DNA of 64,000 nucleotides from Cytidiella melzeri (Eukaryota; Basidiomycota; Agaricomycetes; Polyporales; Irpicaceae): positions 124,001-188,000 of the forward strand of contig JABYQR010000029.1 of the NCBI GenBank assembly GCA_022592445.1. The letters are read 5' to 3'. Shown piece by piece: positions 21,166 to 32,600 of the stretch. How positions within the stretch are numbered: the stretch's first letter is position 1; the number at the start of each line of letters is the position of its first letter. A program made the translations under genes and the position numbers. The notes under the pieces were generated by a model that did no database searches, was not told where the DNA came from, and worked only from the letters and a program-made list of their open reading frames with translations.

Positions 21166-24048
21166 ATGTCCTCCCCTTCCCCCTCCTCCACCGCTGGACA
21201 ACTCAAGGCTCCGGCCAGCCTCAAGGTGTGTGCTTGCCATTCATATTTTCGTAGTGGCTTACCATGCCATCTGCACGCCTCACCACGTAAATACTCGACC
21301 AATTGGAAACTGAAAACTCTATGCATATCGCCTTGCCCCATCTGACATATACAGGTCGTCGGTATCATCCTGGCCATCGCCTCCGGCGTGCTCATCGGCA
21401 CTTCCTTCGTATTCAAGAAAAAGGGACTCATGGCCAGCCAAACGAGTGCCGGAGAGGGTGTCAATTATCTCAAAAGTTGGTTATGGTGGACGGGTATGAT
21501 CAGTAAGTACTGTTCCTACTGTAGTTCTTCTGGATGCGCCCTTCAAGCAATTTCAATCGAGCACAATGGAAGGAGTTAACTAACGGCGCCAACAGTGATG
21601 ATTATGGGAGAGCTGTGTAACTTTGCCGGTATGTTTCACCCACTCAGTAAACCATATTCGTCATTAAATTTGCGCTATTGAACACCAGCATACGCGTTTG
21701 TGGAAGCCATAGTCGTCGTACGTTCTCCTATTATCATCTTCATCTGGGTGCCCTCATATACTGATCAATTCTCTCCCCCCTGTCCAATTTCACTCGTTTT
21801 CGTCGAACGGAAACAACGCTCAATGCTAACCTATGCTGTCAACACTGCTTCACGCGGCCGATAGACTCCTATGGGCGCGCTCTCAGTCGTCATATCCGCC
21901 ATTCTGTCTTCTTTGTTTCTCCAGGAGAAGCTCAGTCTCTTTGGCTGGCTCGGATGTTCGCTATGTATCGTAAGCCCCATTGTCTCACGACGCTTGCGCA
22001 GCATTTACTAAAATATCCCACCTGACGCCTTGCACGTCATAGATTGGATCTGTTGTAATCGCCCTCAATGGCCCATCTGAACAATCAATAGGCGAGATTG
22101 TACAATTCCAGCACATGTTTTTGGCACCTGGATTCATCGTATGGATAAGCGTGCTGATAGCATCTGCACTGGCGATTATCTTTTACTTTGGACCAAAGTA
22201 CGTAGTTGCTCAGTGTGGTGCGCAGCATGATGTTGACAATATGTGATAGGTACGGAAAGAAGAACCTACTGTGGTACATCATGGTGTGCAGCATGATCGG
22301 CGGCATAAGCGTGTCCGTGACGACGGGTCTGGGCGCAGCTATCGTCACTACTGCTCAGGGCGACAACCAGGTGAGCTTTCTTTCAGTGCAGGATCTGTAG
22401 CTCGAATTGACATGGATTGGTCGTATAGTTCAAGCACTGGTTTATCTATTTCTTACTGGTATTCATTGTTGTCACGCTTAGTGAGTTTCTTCTAACTCTT
22501 ACTACTTTTGCTGCATGGACTCACACCGGATGCTCAGTCACAGAGGTATACTATCTGAACGTGGCGCTGGCGCTGTTTAACACTGGTACGTTCGAATCAT
22601 TTTCGTATATTACATGTGGTCTAACAAGGATTGCTATCAACAGCAATGGGTGTGTATTTCTTTATCAACAACTATGGTGCCAGAGACTAACTGAATCAAC
22701 CCCCAAAATTTGTGCCATGCGACCAACAGTTACGCCCACGTACTACGTCATTTGTATGTGCTGTGTCTCGCTGCTTTGATGTCCTGTTGCTCATCAATTA
22801 TTTATAGTTACCTTCTTCTCCATTGTCACCACTATCGTTCTCTTCAAGGGGCTCTCCGCTCCTCCGTCCCAGATCATCACTCTTGTTATGGGTTTCCTCG
22901 TTATCTCTGTTGGAATCGCCATTCTACAGCTCTCCAAGATTGACCCTACAAGCATCAAGGGCATGCGTGGGCTGGATCGGCGGTCGACAATGCTTTTACA
23001 AGCAACGCGTGCCAATACCGAAGGTGTGGACGAGAAGGACATTATGGCGATAGAAGACCCGGGTATCGACACCCTTCGTGGCAGCTTTGGAGCGATGGGC
23101 AGCATCATTCGAGCAAGGAGTGCAAGGAAGATGAGCATGAGTAGCGGGCACGGTTCAACTGTCCGTACTAGACATGGGCGGCACCCGGATTCTGGCGAAC
23201 TGCCGCACTATAATGCCATGGGCGGCCATAACGACCACTTCAACGGTATGAAGAGGCATCAGTTGTATGACCCGCCTGTGCCGGCCACTGCTGCGAGTCC
23301 CGCGCCACTCACTCCGCGGTCGGAGGACATATCGTTAGGGTCGCCAAGGCAGAGCGAGCGGAAGGTACCGAAAATCAAGTTCGGGGATGAGTATATCGTG
23401 CATTCGTACCCTGTTCCTGGGCACGGCGGGGATGCGACGCACGAGCATAGGAGTGCGGTACATGGCTTGCCCGCAGGAGCAGCAGCGCCTTACTCATCAG
23501 TATGTAACAATGCTTTGGTTGAGAATCCAGCTTACTCTCGCGGTACCCTGTAGGTTCTAGGAAAGACTTCAGCGATCTCCACAGAAGGTCTGATGCTTGA
23601 TACACACGAGGGCTTGCGCTCTGCTCCACCGACGATATACGAAGATCCGTTCCGCGAACAAGCACAGGATCCATTCGCGAATTCCCCTTCGACGACCACG
23701 GCGTCGACATTCCCGCCATACACGCCGTCAACGACGTCTCTGACGTCGACGGCAGCTACTGTTGGGTTGGGCGTGCGAGATTCGCGGTTGGAGGATCCTG
23801 CGAGTCTAACACCGCGCCCTGGCCAAGGCCACCTAGACCGACTTTTCGGTCGCTCTAGTAGTAGCCAAGGGTCACGGCAGTACCCGAAAGGAGACTCGCT
23901 TGACGACAAGGAGGAGAGCGTGAGTTTGTGGCATCGGCCTTCTGTGGATAGCGTCGATAGCCTTTCGTCGCTGCCCTCTATACCACCGCAAGGACCCAGC
24001 GTAAGGCTCGTGACGCCCGGAGATAATAATTCAACGAACAAATTCTAG
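21166..24048 (+). CDS. NIPA-type magnesium transporter
   Basis: NIPA (DUF803) proteins are drug/metabolite-transporter-fold membrane proteins linked to Mg2+ uptake. The start at 21166 gives [20 protein letters not shown]. Spliced exons add [20 protein letters not shown] followed by KKKGLM, the family's first helix. Next come [99 protein letters not shown], and [19 protein letters not shown] followed by KGL, for about nine helices. At least ten introns of 50-130 nt interrupt the membrane half. The C-terminal cytosolic tail (about 350 residues, Ser/Pro-rich) is longer than in animals and crosses one intron at 23500-23551. It ends GDNNSTNKF. No lesion seen. Confidence 0.88.
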
Positions 24049-24712
24049 TGATTTGGTTTTTGTGCAGAGACACGACACGGACTTCTTTTCCTACATCTAA
24101 TTCTGGACTACTCTTACATCATCTCATGATGTTGCTCTCTCCTCTGGTCTTGTCAGTACAATATTGACACTTCATATTTCATTTTCTTCGCTCTCATGTA
24201 TTTTGCAATCATAAGCGCCGTTTCGTGCTGTACTTTCTCAGTCTTGACCACCACCATACTTAATCAACCTTTCCTCTCTTCTTGAGTACGTTCGCTCCTC
24301 GAAGATGTCAGTTGTAGCGGAAACAATCGGGTACTTACGCAGGTTGGTCCGGACAAGGCATTTCAATGGCAACCGCGAAGCTTCATACTAGCTTTAACTC
24401 GATATGTAACAATGACATGTCCTCCCCTGGTTATTGCGCACAGCTGCATCGCAGAGACCCTGTGTACGTACGAGTACAAGGCATGCATGTGAACGGATTG
24501 ACGTTGTATTGTGTTTTGCCACCCGGCAGCCCTGGCTTGCTATTCTTTCCCTGGTTACCAAGTAAGCCCACTGTTTGACTCTTGTTAGTCTTTGCGTTGT
24601 TCAATGTTCAAACTACCGTCCGTGGTCAAAGTGCCTCTCGTGAGGCTGGATCTCGAGGGATACACTGCTGCGTGCACGTATTGTTAAAACTATATATAAT
24701 ATAATATGATAT
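24049..24712. other. NIPA 3' region and AT-rich border of the transposon island
   Basis: Noncoding. A T-rich 3' flank follows the NIPA stop, then an AT dinucleotide-rich tract (ATATATAATATAATATGATATG) ends at 24718, where the first direct repeat begins. A + open frame at 24366-24578 matches nothing. Confidence 0.4.
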
Positions 24713-25147
24713 GATATGTAGTTTCCCACGCCTTATTACAAGGACGCTTTAGGTAGCAGAGTTCCCACAGTCTTAGTATGGGAATTATGCAGCCGTATAT
24801 GGAAACTCTAGTAGTAACCATCACATTAGCTGAGACGTACAGATATGGGTTGTAGTAGTACTATACATATATGTACGCCTGTGTTCTAGTAGCATAGGAA
24901 ATGACATGGAAAGCACATATGACTCCAGAGGATGCCTAAAGCATACATCTGAGGACAAGTACTAGCATGAGTCATTTACTCATTATGTACGCCTCTGGTA
25001 CAAGTGCTGAGCCTAGTCATACAATGAGTCATGCAGGAGTCATGCACTCATAGCATGAGTCATGCATGAGTCATGCACTTAGTAGTACAGTAGAATAGCT
25101 GAAGTAGACATGTATAGTAGTCGCTTACATAAGTAGATACAGACATG
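24713..25147 (+). repeat. Direct repeat R, copy 1, left part (LTR-like), split by a transposon
   Basis: It begins ATGTAGTTTCCCA and matches 28571-28988 at roughly 90% by eye, including TGTACGCCTGTGTTCTAGTA and TAGATACAGACATGTA. This copy has an extra cluster of GAGTCATGCA/ATGAGTCATGCA units at about 25020-25080. Its right part continues after the DNA transposon at 28127-28217. A TATAAG-like box and pyrimidine-rich end suggest a solo LTR, but the termini lack clear TG...CA and target duplication. Confidence 0.7.
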
Positions 25148-25178
25148 TATAAGATAGGCCCAGGACTGTTTCGACTAC
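25148..25178 (+). repeat. Left terminal inverted repeat of the DDE transposon
   Basis: This 31-bp sequence, starting TATAAGATAGGCCCAGG, is the exact reverse complement of 28096-28126. Just inside lies an imperfect palindrome (GTCACACTGTGACATGTCA) that may bind transposase. Confidence 0.85.
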
Positions 25179-25315
25179 TATCGTCACACTGTGACATGTC
25201 ATGTGATTATCACGTGCGCTGTTCGGATAAGCCTCTATGTCTCATGCTTGCGCTGGAACATACTTAGAATCTATGTATTCATTGTTGTGTACTTTAGAGA
25301 ATATGAGACAAAGAT

Positions 25316-27938
25316 CTAAACTATATTCTTGGCTGTGAGGCGTTCGAAAACATCCCTGGGGATTACTCTATGGCCTGAATATTTCTTACTGGCCCACGCG
25401 GCCTGCTTTCCGTTAAGGCCCTTATAGTAGGCATCCGAAAAGCGCAGAGCGCGAGTAGAGAATCTGCGTCGAGATGGTTAGAACAGCCATGGTATGCACA
25501 AAGATCATTGTCACTTACCGGCGAATGGATTTCAAAGGAACCGAGTCAAGAGCTGCAATGAGATTTGCCTCGAGATCTGCCTCCTTCTTCGAAGTCGGAT
25601 TCTTGCGGTAGATCCGCTTCGAGTACCCCCAGCACTGCTCAATCGAATTGAGCTCACAATGGAATTTCGGGAGGAATATGCAGCCGACACCTTCCTTCTC
25701 GCATCGAAGCTCGAGAAGGGACTTTGCATTGGTAAAGTCCGGCTGATGAAAGAGAAGGCGACGGCAGCAGCATGGGTTGGTGGAGTAGAATTCTAGAGGT
25801 GCAAGACCGTTCAAAGGTGGGGGGCATTGAAATTTGGGGCATTGCGCGCGGAGCTGATGTGCATTCTTGTAGCCTCGTTCCGTGAGAATTATTGCCATAC
25901 CTTTGAATGCACCACGACGTGCAGGGTCGGAGTCATCCAATGGGAAATAAAGAGGTTGAGTTGTGCCGTCCGATAGAACCCCATCTGTCATTGGACGGCG
26001 CTCCTTGAGTAGCTTTCCATCAGGGCTGTATACCGGCTTCCCATCCGCCGATACAGTGCTGTCTACGCCAAAATTCTTTTCCAGAGTCGAGGGATTCTTT
26101 GGCATGCTACGGGCGGAGAGAGCGTCATCTGCTCGTTTCAGGTGAGTGGGAGCATTGTCAAAAATGAAGCAGTGGTCGTCGTTGGGCCACTCTTGATGGA
26201 CAAGTTCAATGGCAGCTGCAACCTGTTCCAGGATATCGGCATTTGTATAGTATCCATCACGATTCTTTCCAGGACGGAACAAGCGACGAGCCGAATTCTT
26301 TCCATCCGCAGATCGTAGCCAGCCGTAGTCTGCTGAGACGAAGTCCGAAACCATTAATGATGCACCTTCGCCTTTTGCTCGAGGTACGGCCTTTTTGTTT
26401 TCATGTACCCATCGTACCTTACGACGATCATTTTCATAGAACGTCGATTCATCGTGCCACCAGATAACAGTACGACGAGCCGGATTAATGACAAGATTGC
26501 CATCAGAGTCTGTAGGTGCAACTTCTTCGCCATTGACATCGTACTGCCGTAACAATGGCCGCAGCTTCTCCAATGCCGGCAGAAAAACCTCTTGGCGATA
26601 TTTAACAACATCTTCGCGCTCGTGTCCATCAACGTACTGTCCACTCGGAAGCTTGGCCCATCTGTACCGCAAACGGTGCATCCATCCCTGAGCAGTCGAG
26701 AGTCCAATGGTCTTCTTCAGCCCAAATCGTGTTTGAGTATTCGGTTCTGCAAGGAACTCAACAATATCAAGAGCACGAACATGCTGTCCAACAGATTGGA
26801 GATGCTCGCTAAGTGCAACCTCCAGCTCTTCGTTCTCTAGTGCTGACGGTTTCCACATGCCGTTGAAGTTGACAGGTAGATCGTGGCGGTCATCGATGAA
26901 ATTTTGCGCCCATTTTCGGAGACGTCGTGCAAGACCTGTTCCACCTTCGTTTGCGGCAGCTGTGCGCATCGAAGCGTCGATCCATGCCGGCGGATCTCCC
27001 GAGATGTACAGCCAAAGAAACATTCTCATCATCTCCATACGCTTCTGTAAGTGGTCACCACCCTCAAAAGGCTTCTTCCCTTTACCCGAAGGTTTGCGAG
27101 GCTCGAGCAATGCCTTCAGATCTTCCCAAGCACGATAAGCTTCATCTTTCTCGGGAGGTGGAGTATAGGCCAAAGTAATAGACTGCACTGGTTTGTTGTC
27201 ACCTCCCGTACCAATCTCCAGCTCTAGCTCATCCTCCATTTCGTCCACAGCATCTTCCATGTCTGAATTCCGCTCGGTTGCATCAATCTCGACGATTAAA
27301 GGTTCCGGGGGTCCCAACTCTGAGTTCTCCGAGACAACATCGCTCGCAAAGCTGATCAAACTGCCTCGGCTCGAGGACCAGTTAGACGAAGCATTGGATA
27401 AGGTGTATGGGCTCGGGGAGGTCATTCTGGATGGTAGATTCATGATGGATGATGCGGGAGAGACTGGGGAACGAGATGACCAGGTGGGTGTGGTGATTTC
27501 CTCAAAAGTGGACTGAAGTCGAAACCTGAGCTGACTGGTATTGAAAATGCGACCGAGAGACGAAGTGCTAGATGCACGAGACGACGTTGTATCACCCCCA
27601 GAAGGAGCTGAAGTGGTAGGTTGAATTTTCTCATAGGCCGTGGACACTGGCTGACTCTCGACTACAGTGCTAATCTTGGGCACATCAGAGCCTGCAGAAC
27701 CATTGCCTCGGGTACCCTGCTGCATGTCTACTGAGGAAAGTGCTTCTCCCTAGAAAAGATAAGTGATTCTGCCTTCTGCTTTGAGTGCTCAGGCTCTGAT
27801 GACACTCACTTTATCACCTAAAGGATGTTCTTTCAAAGACTTGCGGCTCAAAATCCCCGAAATCTTCCATTTTGCCTGCCCACCCCACTCCGTGATAGAC
27901 TGGGAGATTCCCCGCTTGCGTTTTCCGTGCTCGCTCAT
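25316..27938 (-). CDS. DDE transposase of a TA-target basidiomycete transposon family
   Basis: A roughly 830-residue protein in three exons. Exon 1 (from Met at 27938) reads MSEHGKRKRGISQSITEWGG and joins through GTGAGT...TTCTAG to the large exon (27725-25519 core). The last intron is 25518-25464. The N-terminal part is Ser/Thr-rich and acidic. The middle has YVDGHEREDVVKYRQEVFLP. Candidate catalytic residues lie in WWHDESTFYENDRRKVRWVH (first D, with E), CFIFDNAPTH (second D) and FHCELNSIEQCWGYSKRIY (final E), the order seen in IS630/Tc1/mariner-like DDE enzymes. KGEGASLMVSDFVSADYGWL is a strongly conserved block shared with the dead copy at 50260-52328. The C-terminal exon ends GLNGKQAAWASKKYSGHRVI...TAKNIV. 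The frame is intact, so it may be active. The superfamily call is an inference from TA targeting and DDE spacing. Confidence 0.8.
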
Positions 27939-28095
27939 GCTGGATTGCTGTCGTAGAGTCGGTGGCCCTTGCTCAGAGAAAGTTTAATTATCATTTGATC
28001 ACACATATGTCTACGTTTGGCTTGTTATTGGAGTTATTGATTTATCTAAGACATAAAATGCGTGACACCGAGTGACGGCTTTTTAGCCACGTGAT

Positions 28096-28126
28096 GTAGT
28101 CGAAACAGTCCTGGGCCTATCTTATA
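28096..28126 (-). repeat. Right terminal inverted repeat of the DDE transposon
   Basis: It reads GTAGTCGAAACAGTCCTGGG and ends CCTATCTTATA, the exact reverse complement of the left end. It is followed at once by the remainder of repeat R (AGCAGAGCTGCTGAAGCAGC). Confidence 0.85.
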
Positions 28127-28217
28127 AGCAGAGCTGCTGAAGCAGCAAGAATAATAAGACTCATCTTCAAAGCTTAACAGCCTCTACCCCTCGCACACAT
28201 ATTCCACTTTGTTACGT
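28127..28217 (+). repeat. Direct repeat R, copy 1, right part
   Basis: AGCAGAGCTGCTGAAGCAGC through CACTTTGTTAC matches 28992-29085 of copy 2. It completes the repeat interrupted by the transposon. The AGCAGAGCTGCTGAAGCAGC segment contains a small palindrome. Confidence 0.75.
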
Positions 28218-28570
28218 ATATGTATACTGTGACGACGTTGGGAGGGACACCTGCAAGTAACTTGGAATCAGGGAACTCTACCACTGTCACCACATCAATC
28301 TATTTCCTCTTAGTTTTATCGACCCCTCGAGGACCTCTCACTGCTGCCCTTACTTCTACTCAGCCACTAGCACCATCCCAGAGGCACAGTCTAAAGTACA
28401 CAATCAAAGCCTTGCTGACTATTCGTGCCACTCCTGGGCCTCATGCAAACATATGTCCATTTTCCCTGAGCGGGTTTTTCACAACTAAACTCTTGTGAAT
28501 TTTCTTTGAGCTTGTCAGCTCAACGGTATAAATGAAGACAATTCTGTCTGTTCAGACTAAATAATATATA
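28218..28570. other. Unique spacer between the two R repeats
   Basis: 353 bp. A + frame of 92 codons (28220-28498) is Thr/Ser/Pro-rich and matches nothing known. If the R repeats were LTRs this would be a miniature internal region, but no primer-binding site or polypurine tract was seen. Confidence 0.35.
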
Positions 28571-29085
28571 ATGTAGTTTCCCATGCCTTGTTACAAGGAC
28601 ATTTCAAGGTAGCAGAGTTCCCACATTCTTGATAAGGGAATTATGCAGCTGTATATGGTAACTCTAGTAGTAACCATCACATTAGCTGAGACGTACAGAT
28701 ATGGGTTGTGTAGACTAAGTAGTATAGCACTATAGGAGTATTGCACATATATGTACGCCTGTGTTCTAGTAGCATAGGAAATGACATGGAAAGCACGTAG
28801 TACAACTGCAGAGGATGCCTAAAGCGTACATCTGAGGCAAAGTACTAGCATGAGTCATTTACTCAATATGTATGCCTCTGGTACAAGTGCTGAGCCTAGT
28901 CATATACTGAGTCATGCACTTAGTAATACAGTAGAATAGCTGAAGTAGACATGTATGGTAGTTGCTTACATAAGTAGATACAGACATGTATGTAAGCAGA
29001 GCTGCTGAAGCAGCCATAATAATCAGACTCATCTTCAAAGCTTAAGAGCCTCTAGCCCTCGCACACCACTTCCACTTTGTTACTG
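28571..29085 (+). repeat. Direct repeat R, copy 2 (uninterrupted, keeps the empty site)
   Basis: It starts ATGTAGTTTCCCATGCC and ends CACTTTGTTAC. It is collinear with copy 1 once the DNA transposon is removed. It lacks most of the GAGTCATGCA expansion of copy 1. It carries CTTCAAAGCTTAAGAGCCTC and a pyrimidine-rich 3' part, resembling the R-U5 end of a fungal LTR. Confidence 0.75.
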
Positions 29086-29171
29086 TCGATCAGCTTGCTG
29101 TAAAGCCAGTCGAATGTATTCAACACGTCTAGAGGCAGGGATGGATGCGCAGTCGTAATCCCACTTGCCAT
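29086..29171 (-). pseudogene. 5' stub of an unidentified gene cut off by repeat R
   Basis: From the ATG at 29171 the minus strand reads MASGITTAHPSLPLDVLNTF, then DWLYSKLID, and runs into repeat R, where it stops soon after (TAG at 29052-29054). Upstream on the same strand are TATATA (near 29262) and a pyrimidine-rich leader, as in a real promoter. The simplest view is that a host or transposon gene was truncated by the repeat. No family recognised. Confidence 0.35.
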
Positions 29172-29607
29172 TGTAAGGACCTAAGACACACGAGTGAAGC
29201 GAGTTAATCCAGGTGCAAAAGAGAAAGAGCACGATGGAGTGTCAGGAGCGGGGGCGAAGGTATATAAGACAGAGCCCTCAGGCGATCCAAAAAGGAAAAT
29301 CTGTGATACAGATGTGTCTGCGTGAAGAAAGAACAATAGAGCGACCATATACGGAAAACAAAAGACAGTCCGGTAACTATGAGTCCGTGAGCCGGAGCTG
29401 AAAAGCCATTATGCTGAACCCAACAGCTGTTGGGTACATCAACAAGACTTGAAGGACTCTTATGCACTGCCATTGGTGCATTCAAGTTCATCAGGAAACA
29501 TGGATTTTTCCTGTAGTAAACCCAGATCTACAGAGTGCATCACTTAGCAACAGCCAAAGTGATGGGCTATGTAGACCTGTGTAGTACTTGCTTGCTTTCT
29601 TGCAGAT
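29172..29607. other. Noncoding segment between the gene stub and the Plavaka gene
   Basis: 436 bp containing the putative promoter of the stub (minus strand) and the 3' flank of the Plavaka transposase. No further feature was supported. Confidence 0.3.
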
Positions 29608-32600
29608 TCAGTAGAGCCCTGTAGACGCGGATGAAGTGACAAGTTCAAAAACAAAGATTATACCATCAGTTTGTGCTGTAATTGACTGGGCTCTGCGCCA
29701 TTTATATAAGAGCTGTCTAAATATAACAAAGCCCAAATGTCTCAAGTACACATTCACATAAAACCAATCACAGTGTTGTAGGACATCTCTGATGTCCACT
29801 CAGTTCTGGCAACTTGTCCCCAAGCAGAAATAAGATGGCATGAACGTACAATCACAGTGATAGGAATTATTGATGCTTGACGGCGGTGATGTCTCTGTGA
29901 CGGCGCAACAGAAAACATACCAACAGTGTTGTCATACTGGTGGAATGGTGTGTACCACTCGACATAGGCCAACAGACGCTTGCTGCCAGTTGTGTGCTCC
30001 ATGTCACTTGGAAGCTGAAAGAGCAGTCGGACTTGACAAACCATCAGACCTAGAATAAGTCAGCTGTCGGTACAGACTTGCAGAGCACTGTAACAGTAAT
30101 GCTACACTCACCAGATAAGTTGGTTGATTTGAGGGGGATGTGGTGAGATAGAGAGTAAGAGTGGTGGTGAGCAAAGTACTGGTGGGTACTGAGTAGTCCT
30201 GGCTCAACAGAGTGGATAAGACTGAGGGGATATGCCCTCAGGAGTGCCTCTATATATACATGAAGGGGAGGACCCCAGGTACTACCCTAAGACCCCTAAT
30301 ACCTACATGAGTAAGCGAAGTAATCTACCTTACTAAGCATGCCCTATGCCCTAGTGGTGCCACTTCAATAATCAACTAATAGCAATTGTCCCCATGGCCT
30401 GACCCCATGACCCAGTCCCAAGGCTAGACTTGTTCTAGCTTGTTCTAAGACAAGGCTAGACTTTGCATGAAGGTTCTAAGAACTATGACATCATCTACTA
30501 GAATGTTCTACAATATGACATCATAGTTCCAGCATGTTCCACAAGGTTCCAGAGAGTTCCATAATGTGATACACAGATAAGAAAAGGAGCACATCAGTGC
30601 ATCAGAGACAGAGGGTGCATCAGCGCATCAAATGATAGGCACTGAAATAAGCACCAGAATAAGCGCATGATAAGCACCAGATAAGCGCATGATAAGTGCT
30701 GGATAAGTGCCTAAATAGACGCCGGATGAGTGCTGAATAAGCGCCTAAATAGACCCAATAATACCGTTGCCTGGTAAGGCAAGTCTTGTAGAAACATTGA
30801 AAATCTGTGACAAGTACCCGACAAACTTGTGCTTACCTTTCAGAGGGTTGTGAGCTGTCTCCCTTTCCAGTTCTGCCTCTGAGTCTTGAGTGCTGCCAAC
30901 TCCTCCATCATGGGCAAGAATGGTTGAGAATTGAGACAAAGTTGCAGGCTGAAGACCTTTAGCAGACTTTGCAGGCATTGCATGTATCAAGTCTGAGGTA
31001 TGTTTCTTTGACACCTAGCTCATCAGCGGAAGGTCCTTCTTGAACTGCTTGTAGACTGAGAATGTGGTGTACTGGTTGACTGAACAAAGGAAGGACTTCA
31101 CTGCGGTGTGATTCTTAGGGTGACTGACATAATCTGACTCAGGTGATGAAGCTTTCGACAAACACTCCTACAGACATTGGACAAAGTCTGGAGCAACAAA
31201 ATCTTCAGTGATTGATTTTACTGACATGTTTGGAAAGTCCGGACACTTTGAGATTGTGTACTGCTTGCAGTCTTTGTGGTTCTCCCATGCTGTCTCTTGG
31301 ACAACACCCTTGACATCCTCCTCAATATTCTCAGCCTCTTTGTCATCTCTGCCTCTGCCTCCTTGCACTGCCAGCTCTGGACCAGAAGACAGTTGGGATT
31401 TGCAGCCGTTCTTGAACCACTCAATGTACTGATCAAACCTCCGAACTGCGTCCTGGCAATCCATCCAAACGGTCATCTGCCAAACATATTGCTTGCAGTT
31501 GCTGGCACAATAACCATGCTTGGAAAAGTCAAGATGGAGGCGCTCTGGCCCCTCAGTGTTATAGCCATCAGCAGTCTCAAAAAGTCCAATGGAGTCAACA
31601 TAGTGGGTCATTGAATGCAGCTTGGGGATATTGAAGTCATTGCACACTTCCAGGCGCACAGAGACATGTTTGTGTGAATGAAAGTGGGTCCAAGCTTTCT
31701 GCAGGCACAAAAGTGAGTCCTCTGTGTGGGCCTCATAATGAGCATAATAGACGAGGTCTAACATGGCTTGCACCGCTTTGACAATATCAGGATTGGCCGC
31801 TCCAGCAACAACCACTACAAAGACCTTCTCCATTTGTTTGTATTCATTACCGGTCCACTGGGACACCAACAAGATGCCCTTCTTGAAGTGGCAAAGATCT
31901 GGGTGGGAAGGCATGGCCCAAAGCCGCTGGTTGACTTCATCCTCCTTGCCATCTACACATGCTGTAGCCCACTTCACAGTATGGTCCTTAAACACCCCCT
32001 TATGCAGCTGATGTAGCAGATCTGGTGTCAAGCAAGCAAAAATATTGCAGTGAGGGAGCTCCGCCCAGAACGGATGAATTGCACACAAACCAGCCTCCAC
32101 AAATCCCGGCAGCTTGTTTCCCTCGAGCACACTTTGGATCATCGAGTAAGTCTTCTCTGGGTCTCGCATTGCTGGTGACTCAACTGCCAGACCTCATTTA
32201 TCAGGCCGTACAAGACACTTTGGGCAATGATTCTCCTGGCAGCAGGCAATGAGGCATTGTTCTGGATGGTCCGCAATATAGGCCGCGACAATGGGATAGG
32301 CCTTGCAGACATACCCGTCAGCACAGACAACATTGACACCTTCCCTTCCTGCCGCGACAAGCAGCTTGAGGAGGGAGTGCATGCAGTTGTATAAGAGCTG
32401 GTACGCCAGCACAGATTGCTTGGCCTTCGGAACTGACTCCAACTTTGCCACAGGTAGGTACCCAAACAAAACCGTTGCATGAGACAATGGGGAGCGGCGT
32501 ACACTCTTGAAGATGTTGCCAATAGTGAGGTACACGGGCCATGCTGACTTATCAACACTGAAGTTTGACAGTTGCGTTTTATCAGGTGCAAGTATCTCAC

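Larger units (their letters stand above)
25148..28126 (-). mobile_element. Complete DDE DNA transposon with 31-bp TIRs, inserted at TA
   Basis: Both ends carry the same inverted sequence starting TATAAGATAGGCCCAGGACT and identical for about 31 bp (25148-25178 and 28096-28126). The outer TA fits a TA target duplication as in Tc1/mariner/IS630 elements. The uninterrupted repeat copy 2 (ACATGTATGTAAGCAG at about 28982) shows the empty site, while copy 1 reads ACATG-[element]-AAGCAG. The element is about 2,979 bp and carries one multi-exon transposase gene on the minus strand that fills most of it. The perfect TIRs and open transposase suggest recent activity. Confidence 0.85.

Noticed and set aside
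25020..25085. CRISPR-like array from the GAGTCATGCA repeats
   Set aside because: The units are contiguous 10-12-mers without spacers, in a eukaryotic genome.
24713..29085. A miniature LTR retrotransposon (TRIM) made of the two R repeats
   Set aside because: No primer-binding site, polypurine tract or flanking target duplication could be seen.
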